Shown: positions 44,301-52,759 of the stretch, piece after piece
How positions within the stretch are numbered: position 1 is the first letter of the stretch
Layout of the letters: every line of letters begins with the position of its first letter
NCBI GenBank assembly: GCA_964017185.1
Contig: OZ024873.1
Span: 46,052,760-46,116,759, forward strand
Length of the DNA stretch: 64,000 bases
Source: Rugalucina vietnamica
Lineage: Eukaryota; Mollusca; Bivalvia; Lucinida; Lucinidae
Direction: 5' to 3'
Notes under the pieces: model-generated
What the model saw: the letters and a program-made list of their open reading frames with translations, nothing else
The model's database searches: none
What the model was told of the DNA's origin: nothing
Program-made: the position numbers and the translations under genes

Positions 44301-44747
44301 ATTCGGTTTGCATTTGGACTCCATCGTCTTAACGTAGTAAGATGCTCGTTCCCAAAAGGTGGCTTGATGGCCAGTCTCCTAATCGAGAGATCTTGGGTTC
44401 GATTCCCACACGGGGCACCGTATTGCGTCCTTGAGCAAGACACATTAACTCCCAATTTACTGGTTTATACCCAAGAAGCGATGGCTCCGATCCAACATGA
44501 CTAAAATTGTTGACTCGGGTGTTAAACCGCAATACAAACATCAATGAATTAATTGGTGTTAGGCACCCTAACCCTTAGCTACTGCGATATCGGCCTATTA
44601 ACTGTATTTACAGGTCTTTTCTACAGTGACTGGGGAAAATACGATCTTGCAGAGAAGCATTACAGGCGGTCTTTGGAGATCAACCCTGAGAATAAAGGTG
44701 TGAAAGGAAGCCTCCAGTTATTGTTGCAGAAAATGGGACACATTTGA
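32693..44747 (+). CDS. TMTC4: TMTC4-like transmembrane O-mannosyltransferase-like TPR protein, 817 aa
   Basis: Ten coding exons: 32693-33192, 33857-34076, 34369-34456, 35093-35220, 38281-38352, 40900-41067, 41555-42394, 42749-42866, 43200-43385, 44614-44747. All phases join without a stop; the sum is 2454 bases. TMTC proteins sit in the ER membrane and are linked to O-mannosylation of cadherins; vertebrate TMTC4 also affects ER calcium and the unfolded-protein response. Visible features: first membrane segment about 91-110; luminal acidic FDD at 118-120; SHKSYRPITVLTFR at 154-167; HPIHTEA at 234-240; SRADLL about 246-251; CKEQGITVL at 304-312; TMTC (DUF1736) signature YSLNAW...PWWLCCDWSMGCIP at 400-423; FLPASNLFFRVGF at 473-485; then five to six TPR repeats from about 560 to the end. 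SHKSYRPLTVLTFR and CKEQGITVLG are features I recall for TMTC4 rather than TMTC1-3. The N-terminus is about 40-60 residues longer and more polar than I recall for vertebrate TMTC4. Confidence 0.88.
33212..33435 (-). repeat. MITE family D, copy 2 (TMTC4 intron 1)
   Basis: GTCATTATCATTGGGTGAGTCC to GTCCCATAAAAGGGACGACAGGCTT. The inner hairpin AGAATAGCCCCAGATGAGAC / CCCATCTGGGGCTATTCT folds around CGCCGCAGAATGCGGCTT. Confidence 0.75.
33603..33720 (+). repeat. tRNA-derived SINE fragment (TMTC4 intron 1)
   Basis: GGGCCTAGTGGTTAAGAGTT (with a duplicated CCTAGTGGTTAAGAGTTGTA) and CTTGGTTCGAACTTCACTGG resemble A-box and B-box blocks of a tRNA-derived SINE. No full cloverleaf. Confidence 0.55.
33857..34076 (+). 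CDS. TMTC4: TMTC4 exon 2
   Basis: Acceptor ATCATCTTTCAG; donor GCT|GTAAAT. Residues 168-240 after completing Arg167. Reads LSYYLGDGLSPPWFHIPNIL, a membrane segment, then ends HPIHTEA. Confidence 0.88.
34369..34456 (+). CDS. TMTC4: TMTC4 exon 3
   Basis: Acceptor CTGTCTGTGTCTGTAG; donor AAAG|GTTTGT. Residues 241-269 plus one base: VASIVSRADLLCSLTWVMSF then LLYTRSLAK. Carries the conserved V..RADLL of TMTC proteins. Confidence 0.88.
34475..34740. repeat. Foldback MITE family F2 (TMTC4 intron 3)
   Basis: Edge CATTACAAACTTGCCAATGC; core ACCGCATCGGCGAGGCGGTT; then TACCCCAGTTTTGCTATAAA. The right edge is eroded. Confidence 0.65.
34722..34896. repeat. Tandem duplication, 2 x about 87 bp (TMTC4 intron 3)
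   Basis: ATACAATATATGAAATGTAA to TTTCTTCAAT.A..AAATG and GTCACATGGTG occurs twice in a row with few differences. Confidence 0.85.
35093..35220 (+). CDS. TMTC4: TMTC4 exon 4
   Basis: Acceptor CTTCTCCTCTTCGTTTCAG; donor TTA|GTAGGT. Residues 270-312: a basic loop, a membrane segment (TSMILCFISIF) and CKEQGITVL, the strongest short signature of the family. Confidence 0.88.
35245..35440. repeat. F2 fragment with a 33-base poly-A run (TMTC4 intron 4)
   Basis: Edge ACTAAAACACGCCCATGCAA, then A33 at about 35289-35321, then core AACCGCCGGGCCGAGGCGGTT. Confidence 0.65.
35431..37930 (-). mobile_element. Pearl-like tandem-repeat element with a 166-bp array (TMTC4 intron 4)
   Basis: Read on the minus strand it starts AGCTCACCTGAGCCGAAGGC TCACAGGTGAGCTTATAGGA, then GTCCGTCCGTCGTCCGTCC, and ends near CCAATGGTCCTCTAG: the same termini as the 455-bp-unit elements. 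The body differs: about 13 units of 165-167 bp (TATGTAGAGGACCATTAGCC at 35761, 35927, 36092, 36257, 36423, 36589, 36754, 36921, 37087, 37253, 37418, 37585). Each unit holds CCCCCGGGGCGTGGCCAAAT and TTTCAGAGAAGA. A block of four units (664 bp) is duplicated. Open frames through it are repeats, not genes. Confidence 0.85.
37932..38035. repeat. F2 fragment (TMTC4 intron 4)
   Basis: AAAATAGGTATACATGTACC CCTGCAAACCCCAG and TTCATGGACATGCTTCCCTGATGATAG: one half of the foldback element, directly next to the pearl-like element, which therefore probably inserted into it. Confidence 0.65.
38281..38352 (+). CDS. TMTC4: TMTC4 exon 5
   Basis: Acceptor TCTGTTCTTCTTTTGCAG; donor AAAG|GTTTGG. Residues 313-336, phase 0 on both sides: GVCSIYDVFIVCRIHPTDFL then SRLK. 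The short exon bridges CKEQGITVL to the next membrane segment, as in relatives. Confidence 0.8.
38516..38616. repeat. Palindrome of about 100 bp (TMTC4 intron 5)
   Basis: GTATGGATAGACAAATTTGT CCCAAGGGTCACA...TTTGGCATCA is mirrored by TGATGCCAAACTGTGACCCG AGGGACAGATTTGTCTGTCC ATAC around CGAGGCTCGCCGAG. Design is like the palindromes at 30470 and 56207. Confidence 0.9.
38993..40810 (+). mobile_element. Pearl-like tandem-repeat element, copy 2 (TMTC4 intron 5)
   Basis: Same start hairpin and GTCCGTCC run as at 11355, four units of about 455 bp with GGTCACATGACCAAGATGGC and TGACCTTGACC, ending CAGGTGAGCGTTTACAGGAC CATTGGTCCTCTTG. Confidence 0.8.
40900..41067 (+). CDS. TMTC4: TMTC4 exon 6
   Basis: Acceptor GTCATTTTTTCAG; donor CAAAGG|GTTTGT. 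Residues 337-392: TFYRQPWFWSLMKRHLVLLS, a membrane segment, then MGSTPPLFYAGDNP, the luminal loop before DUF1736. An alternative acceptor 11 bases further (ttttacag) would break the frame. Confidence 0.85.
41555..42394 (+). CDS. TMTC4: TMTC4 exon 7 (DUF1736 region and first TPRs)
   Basis: Acceptor GTGCATTGCAG; donor CGCTTG|GTAAGT. Residues 393-672: YSLNAWILVHPWWLCCDWSM then GCIP, further membrane segments, FLPASNLFFRVGFVIAERIL, YLPS, and after residue 555 three TPR units (CPLNAKIHYNIAYHLADIGQ; YHDAYNNLAILLRDAKNYEE; FVKGWVNLGLTYEEMGKYQE). The largest and most diagnostic exon. Confidence 0.93.
42485..42612. repeat. Partial tandem duplication (TMTC4 intron 7)
   Basis: CTAAATGAAATCATACAAGC CCGCGTGCACATGATCA occurs near 42488 and again near 42574, about 86 bp apart. 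Confidence 0.8.
42749..42866 (+). CDS. TMTC4: TMTC4 exon 8
   Basis: Acceptor ATATGTGTTTCAG; donor AGAG|GTATGT. Residues 673-711 plus one base: YFTKLHLPDKAMEVWWNGTA then VRPSEATNWYNIAAVLYDR, a TPR unit. Confidence 0.88.
43200..43385 (+). CDS. TMTC4: TMTC4 exon 9
   Basis: Acceptor TTTAACGTTGCAG; donor CTTG|GTATGA. Residues 712-773: GKYAETIDVIQQALLHVTGY, then KLVSLLALIYKKQYKWEMSE and ...KATANANL; two TPR units. Confidence 0.88.
43405..44210 (+). mobile_element. Pearl-like tandem-repeat element, short copy (TMTC4 intron 9)
   Basis: Contains GAAACGACTTGGCTAATCAA, GGTCACATGACCAAAATGGC, TGACCTTGACC and ends CAGGTGAGCGTTTACAGGAC CATTGGTTCATTTG. About one and a half units remain; the start hairpin is not seen. 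Confidence 0.65.
44343..44545 (+). repeat. tRNA-derived SINE (TMTC4 intron 9)
   Basis: GGTGGCTTGATGGCCAGTCT (A-box side) and TTGGGTTCGATTCCCACACG (B-box GGTTCGATTCC), followed by a tRNA-unrelated body ending GTTAAACCGCAATACAAACA. Box spacing is tRNA-like, but the 3' part does not close a cloverleaf. Confidence 0.75.
44614..44747 (+). CDS. TMTC4: TMTC4 exon 10 (terminal)
   Basis: Acceptor TAACTGTATTTACAG. Completes Gly774, then LFYSDWGKYDLAEKHYRRSL, EINPENKGVKGSLQLLLQKM, GHI and TGA. The last TPR unit and C-terminal helix. Confidence 0.9.
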
Positions 44748-44786
44748 TTGAGGATTTTTCACATGGACGATGTTATATCTGATGAA

Positions 44787-44792
44787 AATAAA
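44787..44792 (+). terminator. Polyadenylation signal of TMTC4
   Basis: AATAAA 40 bp after the TGA. Confidence 0.7.
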
Positions 44793-44819
44793 GGGCGAAT
44801 TTAAATAACAAGCATATGA

Positions 44820-46060
44820 TGTTTTTATTTCTTGCACATTATACACAAGCCCCCGTCGTTATATACATGTAGCAAGAGAGTTGCCCATTTGGCTTTCAGC
44901 AATCTTCCATGGGGTTCTCAAAAACCAGGCTCCGAATTTGTAAACGGTCTCCATGCTCAAATAAGCTGAGCACAATATTTCAATTACTCATAAATATTTT
45001 ACTAGCCAAAATTGGTAGAAAGTTCAGGCTTAAATTTCCATAGCTGGTCATTTATCGAGCAGATCTGTACATGTATACCTTTTTACGGTATTTTCTTGGA
45101 AATCACGTGTATGTGCTGTCGTGTTTTGTCATTGCTACGTTAGAATAAATACGAACCATGTGAACCAATGTCCAGTGTGGCCGGCTAGTATCTAGTACCT
45201 TTAAAACTACACGATCTGATTAGGCCACATGAAAAGGAAGGATTTGAACTATCCATATAACGCAAATTAAAGATTTTGCCTCAGGTTTTCCTGCCTTGGG
45301 TTTAGACTTCGCCATGTAGCAACCTCAATATATAATCCGACCGTTTTGTAGTACTGGATGAATATCGCGAAAAACGCGAGAAACATCAATGAAGATTCAT
45401 TAACTATTTATGCAATACATCTAGCCACGGCATTTCTGAACAGTATCATTTTCATGCCTGCGTGTCTTCTGGATCAGTTTAATGCCTACTTTTAATAACC
45501 CTTTAACTGTGCCAGATAATTTGCTTTAAACCAAGTATAAAATGGTGGCCTCAGTTTTAGCTGCCTTTGAAAGGAAAACGTGTTGCAATTTTCTTAGGGC
45601 TTCCTCGTGCATTACCGTACATGACAGTTGAAAGGATTAAGAATGCTAGATGATAACTTCCACAAAAATTGATCCAGAAAAAGTGGAAAATTCGAAGAAC
45701 ATGCTGCAGTTAATTCAAGTTAATTTATCAAACTTGATAAAGATCAATCTTTCAATGACGATGACGAGCATGGCTTTGTTTTCGTCCTCTAGTGCAATGG
45801 ATTAAAACGCACTAAAATTGCTTCGGATAAAACAATGTCTTTCTATTTTAGTCTTAGTTTGTGTACAGAAAACCCTGGATTAAATAACGAAATATGTATT
45901 TCCTAACTGCATGAACTTGAGGTGGTATCGTCATTCTGGTTTCAATTCCACCCAATTTGACCCATAAAATTTAATTCACTTTGGCCGTATACCGGCTATT
46001 TTTGTGGAATCTGTCTTCAAATTATACTGCTTGACTGGGAGATTAAAATGTAATCCTTAT
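44820..46060. other. Intergenic stretch, nothing recognised
   Basis: No coding or repeat structure recognised between TMTC4 and the next ORF. The promoter of the downstream ORF, if it is a gene, should lie here, but no TATA-type signal stands out. Confidence 0.4.
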
Positions 46061-46087
46061 AGGTACCTGAATCCAGCTTCCAAACTC

Positions 46088-46477
46088 ATGACGACCGCTG
46101 GAGGAAAAGACACGCCATTCTCGCTGTCATTCAGCGTCAAAGTCACGGACGACCCTTGGGACACCCAGTCAACCCGAAGTTTCTACAGCACAACCACGCC
46201 CTTGCCGAAGACGCCCAAGAAGGCTACCATGCCTCGGGGTTCGGAAGACTTTCAGATGGTTCTTAAAGAAATGTACGAAGAAATTGAGAGGGAAAATCTT
46301 GCTAAAATGAAGGCAGAACGAAAACTGAAATATGGACCCGGTGGTCGGAGTATATCTAGGATTCCAACCCGTGTTAGTCTTCAGGCGCCTTCAGAGTCTA
46401 CCACGAGCTTACGACAGGCGCGACCTACGGTCAAGAAAAAACGGAAACCGGACAAAGACATTGAAACTCGAACTTGA
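46088..46477 (+). CDS. Unrecognised 129-aa basic protein, possibly a terminal exon
   Basis: The frame is open from 46004, but MTTAGGKDTPFSLSFSVKVT at 46088 looks the likelier start; a candidate acceptor (atccttatag) ends at 46061, so the ORF may instead be the last exon of a longer gene. The middle (about residues 50-80) is a charged helix, EDFQMVLKEMYEEIERENLA then KMKAERKLKYG, with coiled-coil character. The flanks are Ser/Thr/Pro/Arg-rich and disordered, ending in the basic VKKKRKPDK, which could be a nuclear localisation signal. Codon use and GC content are gene-like against an AT-rich background, and AATAAA follows at 46514. No family recognised. Confidence 0.55.
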   Translation: MTTAGGKDTPFSLSFSVKVTDDPWDTQSTRSFYSTTTPLPKTPKKATMPRGSEDFQMVLKEMYEEIERENLAKMKAERKLKYGPGGRSISRIPTRVSLQAPSESTTSLRQARPTVKKKRKPDKDIETRT

Positions 46478-46513
46478 ATGGTATTACATGTACATAACAT
46501 AGAAAAATGAAAC

Positions 46514-46519
46514 AATAAA
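46514..46519 (+). terminator. Polyadenylation signal after the 129-aa ORF
   Basis: AATAAA 37 bp after the TGA. Confidence 0.55.
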
Positions 46520-47026
46520 AAACAAGAATTCTATTGAAACGGCAGTCGGAATTCAAGAAGCATAGAACTGCATTTACATGTTATTACTTATAAAAATCGT
46601 TAACTGGTGCATTAGATTGGTAAAGTACCAAATTACAAGATTTTCTAATGTGCTTTGATGTATATCTAAATGGATTTATCTATTTATACAATGTTTAAAG
46701 GGTATTCTACGATGTGGTCCACTGGAAATAACAATATTTACATACATACAACAGTATGAAATACACAATAAAATGAGAATCACTGTTTTCATGATTAACA
46801 ATGAAATCGTCAAGAACTTGATGTAACTACGTCGTGAAAAAGACGAAATGATCCATGGGCGTATACATGTATAAAACGTACAAATATATCTAAAATGTCT
46901 AGTTAGGGTTTTTAAAATATAATTATACTGCGTTTACACTATGTTACCGGCGGCCACGCAGCCCAGTTTGCTCGAAACGTAGCGTGCCGTGGAATTTTGG
47001 TCATATATTTCTCTGTTGTTTTTTTT
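46520..47026. other. Intergenic stretch, nothing recognised
   Basis: AT-rich; a further AATAAA near 46767 could serve as an alternative polyadenylation signal. Confidence 0.4.
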
Positions 47027-49165
47027 AGCTCACCTGAGGCGAAGGCTCACAGGGGAGCTTATAGGATAGGTAGGCATCCGGCGTCCGTCCGTCGTCCGTC
47101 CGTCGTCCGTCGTCCACCATTTTCAAAGATCTTTTTCTATGAAACCGCTTGGCCAATCAAAGCCAAATTTTATATGAAGCATCTATAGGAAAGGGGAACC
47201 AATGTGTATATAAGAAATCCAGGTCACATGACCAAGATGGCCGCCATGCCCATATATGGTAAAAACCCTTCAAAAATCTTCTTCTCCAGAACCGGTGGAC
47301 CGATTTCAACGAAACTTGGCATGAAGCATTGATGGCTCAAGCACTACAATGTGTATATAAATCATGACCCTGTGATGACCTTGACCTATTTTACGGCAAG
47401 GTCAACATAGGTCGCCAAAGCATTTGAATGGGGAAAACTTTTAAAATGTCATTTAAAGTGAAAGTCTTGCAGGAAATGGGCAGTAGGACTGAATATTAAT
47501 GATTCTGAAAAAAAAAATGGACCACAGGGGCTCATATGCCCCCACCCCGGGGCAATATACATGTATATCTCCATATTGCCAATTGCGAAATAGTGTCTCC
47601 ATGTGTCAAAATCAAAGACAAACTCAAGATGTTTCAACATCAGACTTCAAAGACTATGAAAACCCTTTGTAGTATAAAGTGAACTAGTTTAACCTCAAGA
47701 CAGTGGCAAAGAATTAGCCAATTATAGTTTACTCAAGCTGGTAGATAAACCTAAGTCCCGCCCATGTAATTTGTGTGACAGCTGGTCAGTTCACTGACTC
47801 AGGTGAATTGAAGTAAACTTTCAATTAAATATTTATATGCTTCAAAATATTTAGTCCTCCTATGATTAGATCAAATTGCAAGATTAAATGTTGCTCTTAT
47901 CTGTTTAAATGTGCTTTTGTAGCTGTCCACAAAACACATACTTCATTTACTAAATTGAAATAAATTCAGTCACTGACAAGTGACAAAACAGTATAATTAG
48001 AGGTCAGGTAGTTCTTACTTCAGTGGTGGCAGGTGGGCGGAGCTGAACTTGTCCTAGGTAAATGGCTATTTAGGTAAATTGATTGTATTGAAAATGAACT
48101 GTTATAATGGTCCTATTTTGGGAACTCAAATTCTTTGATCTTATGGTGAGACATAATGCAGGTGTTGTGTCAGAAAACAACAAAAGGGGCTGGAATTTCG
48201 CAAACAGCCATAATATTCAAACATCTTCTCCTCTGAAACCGCTGGGCCAATCAAAGCCAAATTTTATGTGAAGCATCTATAGGATTGGGTGATCAATGTT
48301 TATATAAATAATCCAGGTCACATGACCAAGATGGCCGCCATGCCCATATATGGTAAAACCCCTTCAAATATCTTCTTCTCCAGAACCGGTTGACCGATTT
48401 CAACGAAACTTGGCATGAAGTATCGATGACTCAAGTACTACAATGTATATATAAATCATGACCCTGTGATGACCTTGACCTATTTTACGGCAAGGTCAAC
48501 ATAGGTCGCCAATGCATTTGAATGGGGAAAACTTTTGAAATGTCATTTAAAGTGAAAGTCTTGCAGGAAATGCACAGTAGGACTGAATATTAATGATTCT
48601 GAAAAAGATTGGTCCCCAGGAGCTCATATGCCCCCACCCTGTGGCAGTATACATGTTTATTTCCATAATATTCAAACATCTTCTCCTCTGAAACCACTTG
48701 GCCAATCAAAGCCGAATTTTATGTGAAGCATCTATAGGATGGGGTTACCAATGTATATATAAATAATCCAGGTCACATGACCAAGATGGCTGCCATGCCC
48801 ATATATGGTAAAGACCCTTTAAAAATCTTCTCCTCCGGAACTGGTGGACTGATTTCAAAGAAACTTAGCATGAAGCATTGATGGCTAAAGTACTACAATG
48901 TGTATATAAATCATGACACTGTGGGGACATTGACCTATTTGACGACAATGCGTTTGAATGGGGAAAACTGTTAACATGTCATTTAAAGGGAATAAATAAA
49001 ATAGAAATTGGCAAATGGACAGAATATTGATTATTCTGAAAACAAATGGCCCAAGGGCTTCATCTGCTCCTGCAGTGGGGCTAAATACCATAATATTCAA
49101 ACATGTTTATTGGCATATGTAGCAGATCTCAGGTGAGCGTTTACAGGACCACTGGTCCTCTGGTT
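47027..49165 (+). mobile_element. Pearl-like tandem-repeat element, copy 3
   Basis: Starts AGCTCACCTGAGGCGAAGGC TCACAGGGGAGCTTATAGGA with GTCCGTCCGTCG repeats. Units of 455-bp type begin near 47126, 48216 and 48673, and it ends CAGGTGAGCGTTTACAGGAC CACTGGTCCTCTGG. About 600 bp between the first and second units (47590-48195) is unrelated and probably a later insertion. Confidence 0.75.
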
Positions 49166-49196
49166 TAAGATCTAGTATGTCTTGTAAGTTTTCTAG

Positions 49197-49927
49197 AGCC
49201 CCGTTTACACATTCACGATTTTCTCTACGATTCACCACGATTCACCCCGATTTCTCATGGTCAGAAAAATCAGGATAGATCGGGATGAATCATGGCGAAA
49301 AGTGGAAATATTCAGTGTCACTACGATTCCATTAAGAATGTCCACGATATTAGTACGGTGTCTGTAAGGTATCGCTACGAATCAATGACGATTCATGACG
49401 GCAACGCTACGGTCAATGAGAATTAATCACGGTGGCACAACGAATGCTCACGGTGCTTGTACGGTTCGATACGGTGCTAGTACGATTCACGGCGGTAGCC
49501 GTCGTGACCAATCGTGGAGCTCCGTAGCGAAACCGTGGATGATTCGTAGGACAACCGTACACAATTCGTGGTGAATCGTGAGAGTTCGTGGTGTCAAAGA
49601 TTTCACGGTTTCGCTACGAAGCTCCACGATTGCCTACGATCTCTCACGAATAGCCGCGAATATAGCTACGGTGTCAGTACGAATAAGCACGATTCCGCTA
49701 CGGTTGCGCTACGAATTAGGCCACGCCCAATAACCACCACGATACGCCACGAATGTTTTAAACAGTTTAAAACTTCCAAAGCGCTACCGTGGAGTTTCCC
49801 GAATCATCACGATTCATCAAGATTCACCACGGTTCTACTACGAATCACCACGGTACACGACGATTTTACAAGTCGTGGCGAATCGTTGCGGCACCGTAGC
49901 CAAAAATCGTGAATATGTAAACAGGCC
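49197..49927. mobile_element. TIR element H, copy 1, dense in CACGATTC motifs
   Basis: Ends CCCGTTTACACATTCACGAT and ATCGTGAATATGTAAACAGG are inverted repeats. The 0.7-kb interior is packed with CACGATTC / GAATCGTG and TACGATT / CACGG motifs in both directions, so it can fold at many points. The inverted copy is at 51503-52136. Confidence 0.85.
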
Positions 49928-49929
49928 TA

Positions 49930-50916
49930 CAGTTTACTAGACAATGGCGAATCACTAAGAGATCTAACGCTATTATTTTAAACACGGCCATGGAATGTTA
50001 ATCTATTTGATACTAAAAACATCTAACATATCTCAGCTTTACAGGAAAATAATAATTTTAATTCATTCAATTTCTTAATGGGAGATAACTCTGTTGATAT
50101 GATACCTCCTGCATTAGACAATAGCGAACCAAACTCGACAATGGCGAATCAATTAGCCTATAGCCCAAAAGAAACCATTTTAGAATGGAATTTTTTGCAT
50201 ACAAATGGTGCCATTATCATGCGGGACTAAATGATGTTCGATAATATTGTGTTAATTTGCTTTTGTGCTAAATACGTTTACTGTCAACAGCAAATGCCAT
50301 ATCGGAAAGGTCAATTTTACCGATTTTTGCATGTCTTATTGCTTTAACGAATCAATGTAAGCCTAAAAGCAAGATGGTTAAACCACGACTTGCACCAATA
50401 TTAGTTACGCAATTGACCAAACCAAATGGTTCCAGGGCAAGCCTTCAAAAGGTAGATTATCAGTACTTTGTGCACATTCTTTTCACCACACAAAGTATGA
50501 TTCGCTATTGTCGAATTTACATGTACATCTTTCTCCGCTTATATCTACCTTCAATGTCAAAACTTTTATAAAAAACAGGCATATTGCACAAATAGGGATA
50601 TTAAGCATTAAAGTAATGCAAAAGAGGCCATCATCAAATGCTAAGAAACGAGGTATGAAACGCATTTTATCTGAATGTTACATTTTGTGGAACAATAAAC
50701 AAGGCATCTTAGTTAAGGGGTCAAGCGTTTCAGCAACCCTGATTTTATTGTCCAGTGGAATTTTGACTCCGTTCTTTTACCAAACTCCAAGGCTTAGATG
50801 AAAGTAAATGACTGAGTTATAAAATAAATAATATTTTGTCTAAGTTTCAAGAAATTCTGCAATATCTTTACGAGTGGTTCGCCATTGTCGATGATTCTCT
50901 ATTGTCGAGTTCACTG
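49930..50916. mobile_element. Pogo/Tc1-like TIR element, 987 bp
   Basis: Left end CAGTTTACTAGACAATGGCG, right end ATTCTCTATTGTCGAGTTCACTG, imperfect inverted repeats of about 25 bp. TA stands on both sides (49928-49929 and 50917-50918). Internal CAATAGCGAA and TTCGCTATTGTCGAA motifs repeat the end sequence near 50128 and 50500. Short frames inside (50508-50801) do not match a transposase I know. Its left edge touches element H. Confidence 0.75.
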
Positions 50917-51145
50917 TATAATTACGATATCCGTAACAAGCCGTGGTAGTGGTAAGCCGGTGTGTCACGGAGCCGTTAAGGTACGTTACGATTGTCCACG
51001 ATCTTTCACGATTATTAGCACGTTCTATTACGGCCTGTTACGTTCTTATGCGGTCAGTTGCGTTTTGACCAAGGCGTAACACGTTTTTTCGTTCTGTTTC
51101 ATGCAATTGTATAATGCTACCTTGCAAATGCATGCCTATGACGAT

Positions 51146-51310
51146 CAGTGGCGGATTTAGAGGGGGTTCGGGTGGTTCGCTTGAACCCCCCTTTGGAAGC
51201 AAATTATTTCAATTTCATGCGGAAATGTATGAAAAATCAGGTAAAATGTTGAAAACGAACCCCCTCTTGATGGATTTGAAACCCCCTTCCACAAATCCTG
51301 GATCCGCCCC
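51146..51310. mobile_element. hAT-like MITE, 165 bp
   Basis: Begins CAGTGGCGGATTTAGAGGGG and ends CTGGATCCGCCCC. TGACGAT is duplicated exactly at 51139-51145 and 51311-51317. The CAGTGGCGGAT...ATCCGCCCCTG termini are characteristic of small hAT-type elements found in many animals. Confidence 0.85.
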
Positions 51311-51502
51311 TGACGATGTTTTAAGTTATGTAATGGCATTCTCAATCATAATATATAAATAAATCAAAGACATTTTGATGGTATTTGAATACAATTGATT
51401 AAAATATTGTGACTGACGATTTTTAACCAGACGACTTATATTAGTTATCATCCAAGAGAAACTTCAACGAATCAAATATTAAACGTAAGAGAGCACAGTA
51501 AG

Positions 51503-52136
51503 GCCTGTTTACACATTCACGATTTTTGGCTACGATTCGCCACGATTTGTAAAATCGTCGTGTACCGTGGTGATTCGTAGTAGAACCGTGGTAGCGCTAC
51601 GGGAGTTTTAAACTGTTTAAAACATTCGTGGCGACTCGTGGTGGTTATTGGGCGTGGCCTAATTCGTAGCGCAACCGTAGCGGAATCGTTCTTATTCGTA
51701 CTGACACCGTAGCTATATTCGCAGCTATTCGTGAGAGATCGTAGCCAGTCCTGGAATTTTTGACACCACGAATTCTCACGATTCACCACGAATTGCGAAC
51801 GGTTGTCCTACGAGTCATCCACAGTTTCGCTACGGAGCTACCGCCGTGAATCGTACTAGTACCGTATCGAACCGTACAAGCACCGTGAGCATTCGTTGTG
51901 CCACCGTGGTCAATCCTCATTGACCGTAGCGTTGCCGTCATGAATCGTCATTGATTCGTAGCGATAAGGCTTACAGACACCCGGCGTACTAATACCGTGG
52001 ACATTCTTACTGGAATCGTAGTGACACTTGAATATTTCCACTTTTCGCCACGATTCATCCCGATTTTTCTGACCATGAGAAATCGGGGTAAATCGTGCTG
52101 AATCGTAGAGAAAATCGTGAATGTGTAAACGGGTCT
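51503..52136. mobile_element. TIR element H, copy 2, inverted
   Basis: GGCCTGTTTACACATTCACG at one end and AATCGTGAATGTGTAAACGG at the other; the interior is homologous to 49197-49927 in reverse, including GCGTGGCCTAATTCGTAGCG. Confidence 0.85.
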
Positions 52137-52249
52137 TAAGATGGAACAGAGACATATACAGATCTTTATCTCAGGATGGAAGTAAGAGCAGTTTTGCTTC
52201 CTTGAAACATCCGTGAAAAGGAAATAACGTCTATTTAATCCGAAAGCCT

Positions 52250-52745
52250 TTATCCATCTTCAATTCCAAACCACTCCTTCCCGATATGAACTCCCCAGCC
52301 CCCCCCCCCCCCCCTTTGTAGAAAATTGGTCAATAAAGGCTCAAGACAGCCCGGAATCGAAATTTTAACGTAAATCAAGGGCCATAGTGACTCTGTACTC
52401 CATCTTTAATCCCAAACCACTCCCTCCTAATATGAACTCCTATACAAAGTTTGTAGAAAATTGGTCAATAAATGCTCAAGACAGGGCCCGGAATCGAAAT
52501 TTTAACGTAAATCAAGGGCCATAACTCTGTACTTATTTGACAAAATTTATCCATCTTTAATACCAAACCACTCCCTCCTAATATGAACTCCTATACAAAG
52601 TTTGTAGAAAATTGGTCAATAAGTGCTCCAATAAATGCTCAAGATAGAGCCCTAAAACGAAGCGCTGACGGACGACAGACGGACGGACAGACACTCGAAT
52701 GCAAATTTGTTTGCGGAGGATATAACATAATACCCCGCACTTTTT
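52250..52745. repeat. Tandem-repeat element, 3 units of about 150 bp
   Basis: TCCATCTTCAATTCCAAACC, TCCATCTTTAATCCCAAACC and TCCATCTTTAATACCAAACC start the units near 52254, 52401 and 52549; each has AAAATTGGTCAATAAATGCTCAAGACAG. It closes with GACGGACGACAGACGGACGG, like the start runs of the pearl-like elements. Confidence 0.8.
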
Positions 52746-52759
52746 CAAGTGGCCGGGTA

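Noticed and set aside
44343-44430. Possible tRNA gene in TMTC4 intron 9
   Set aside because: A-box and B-box are present, but the stems do not close and a SINE body follows.
51114-51362. 82-aa frame with GGFRGGSGGSLEPPF
   Set aside because: Falls on a 165-bp hAT-like MITE with its own target duplication.
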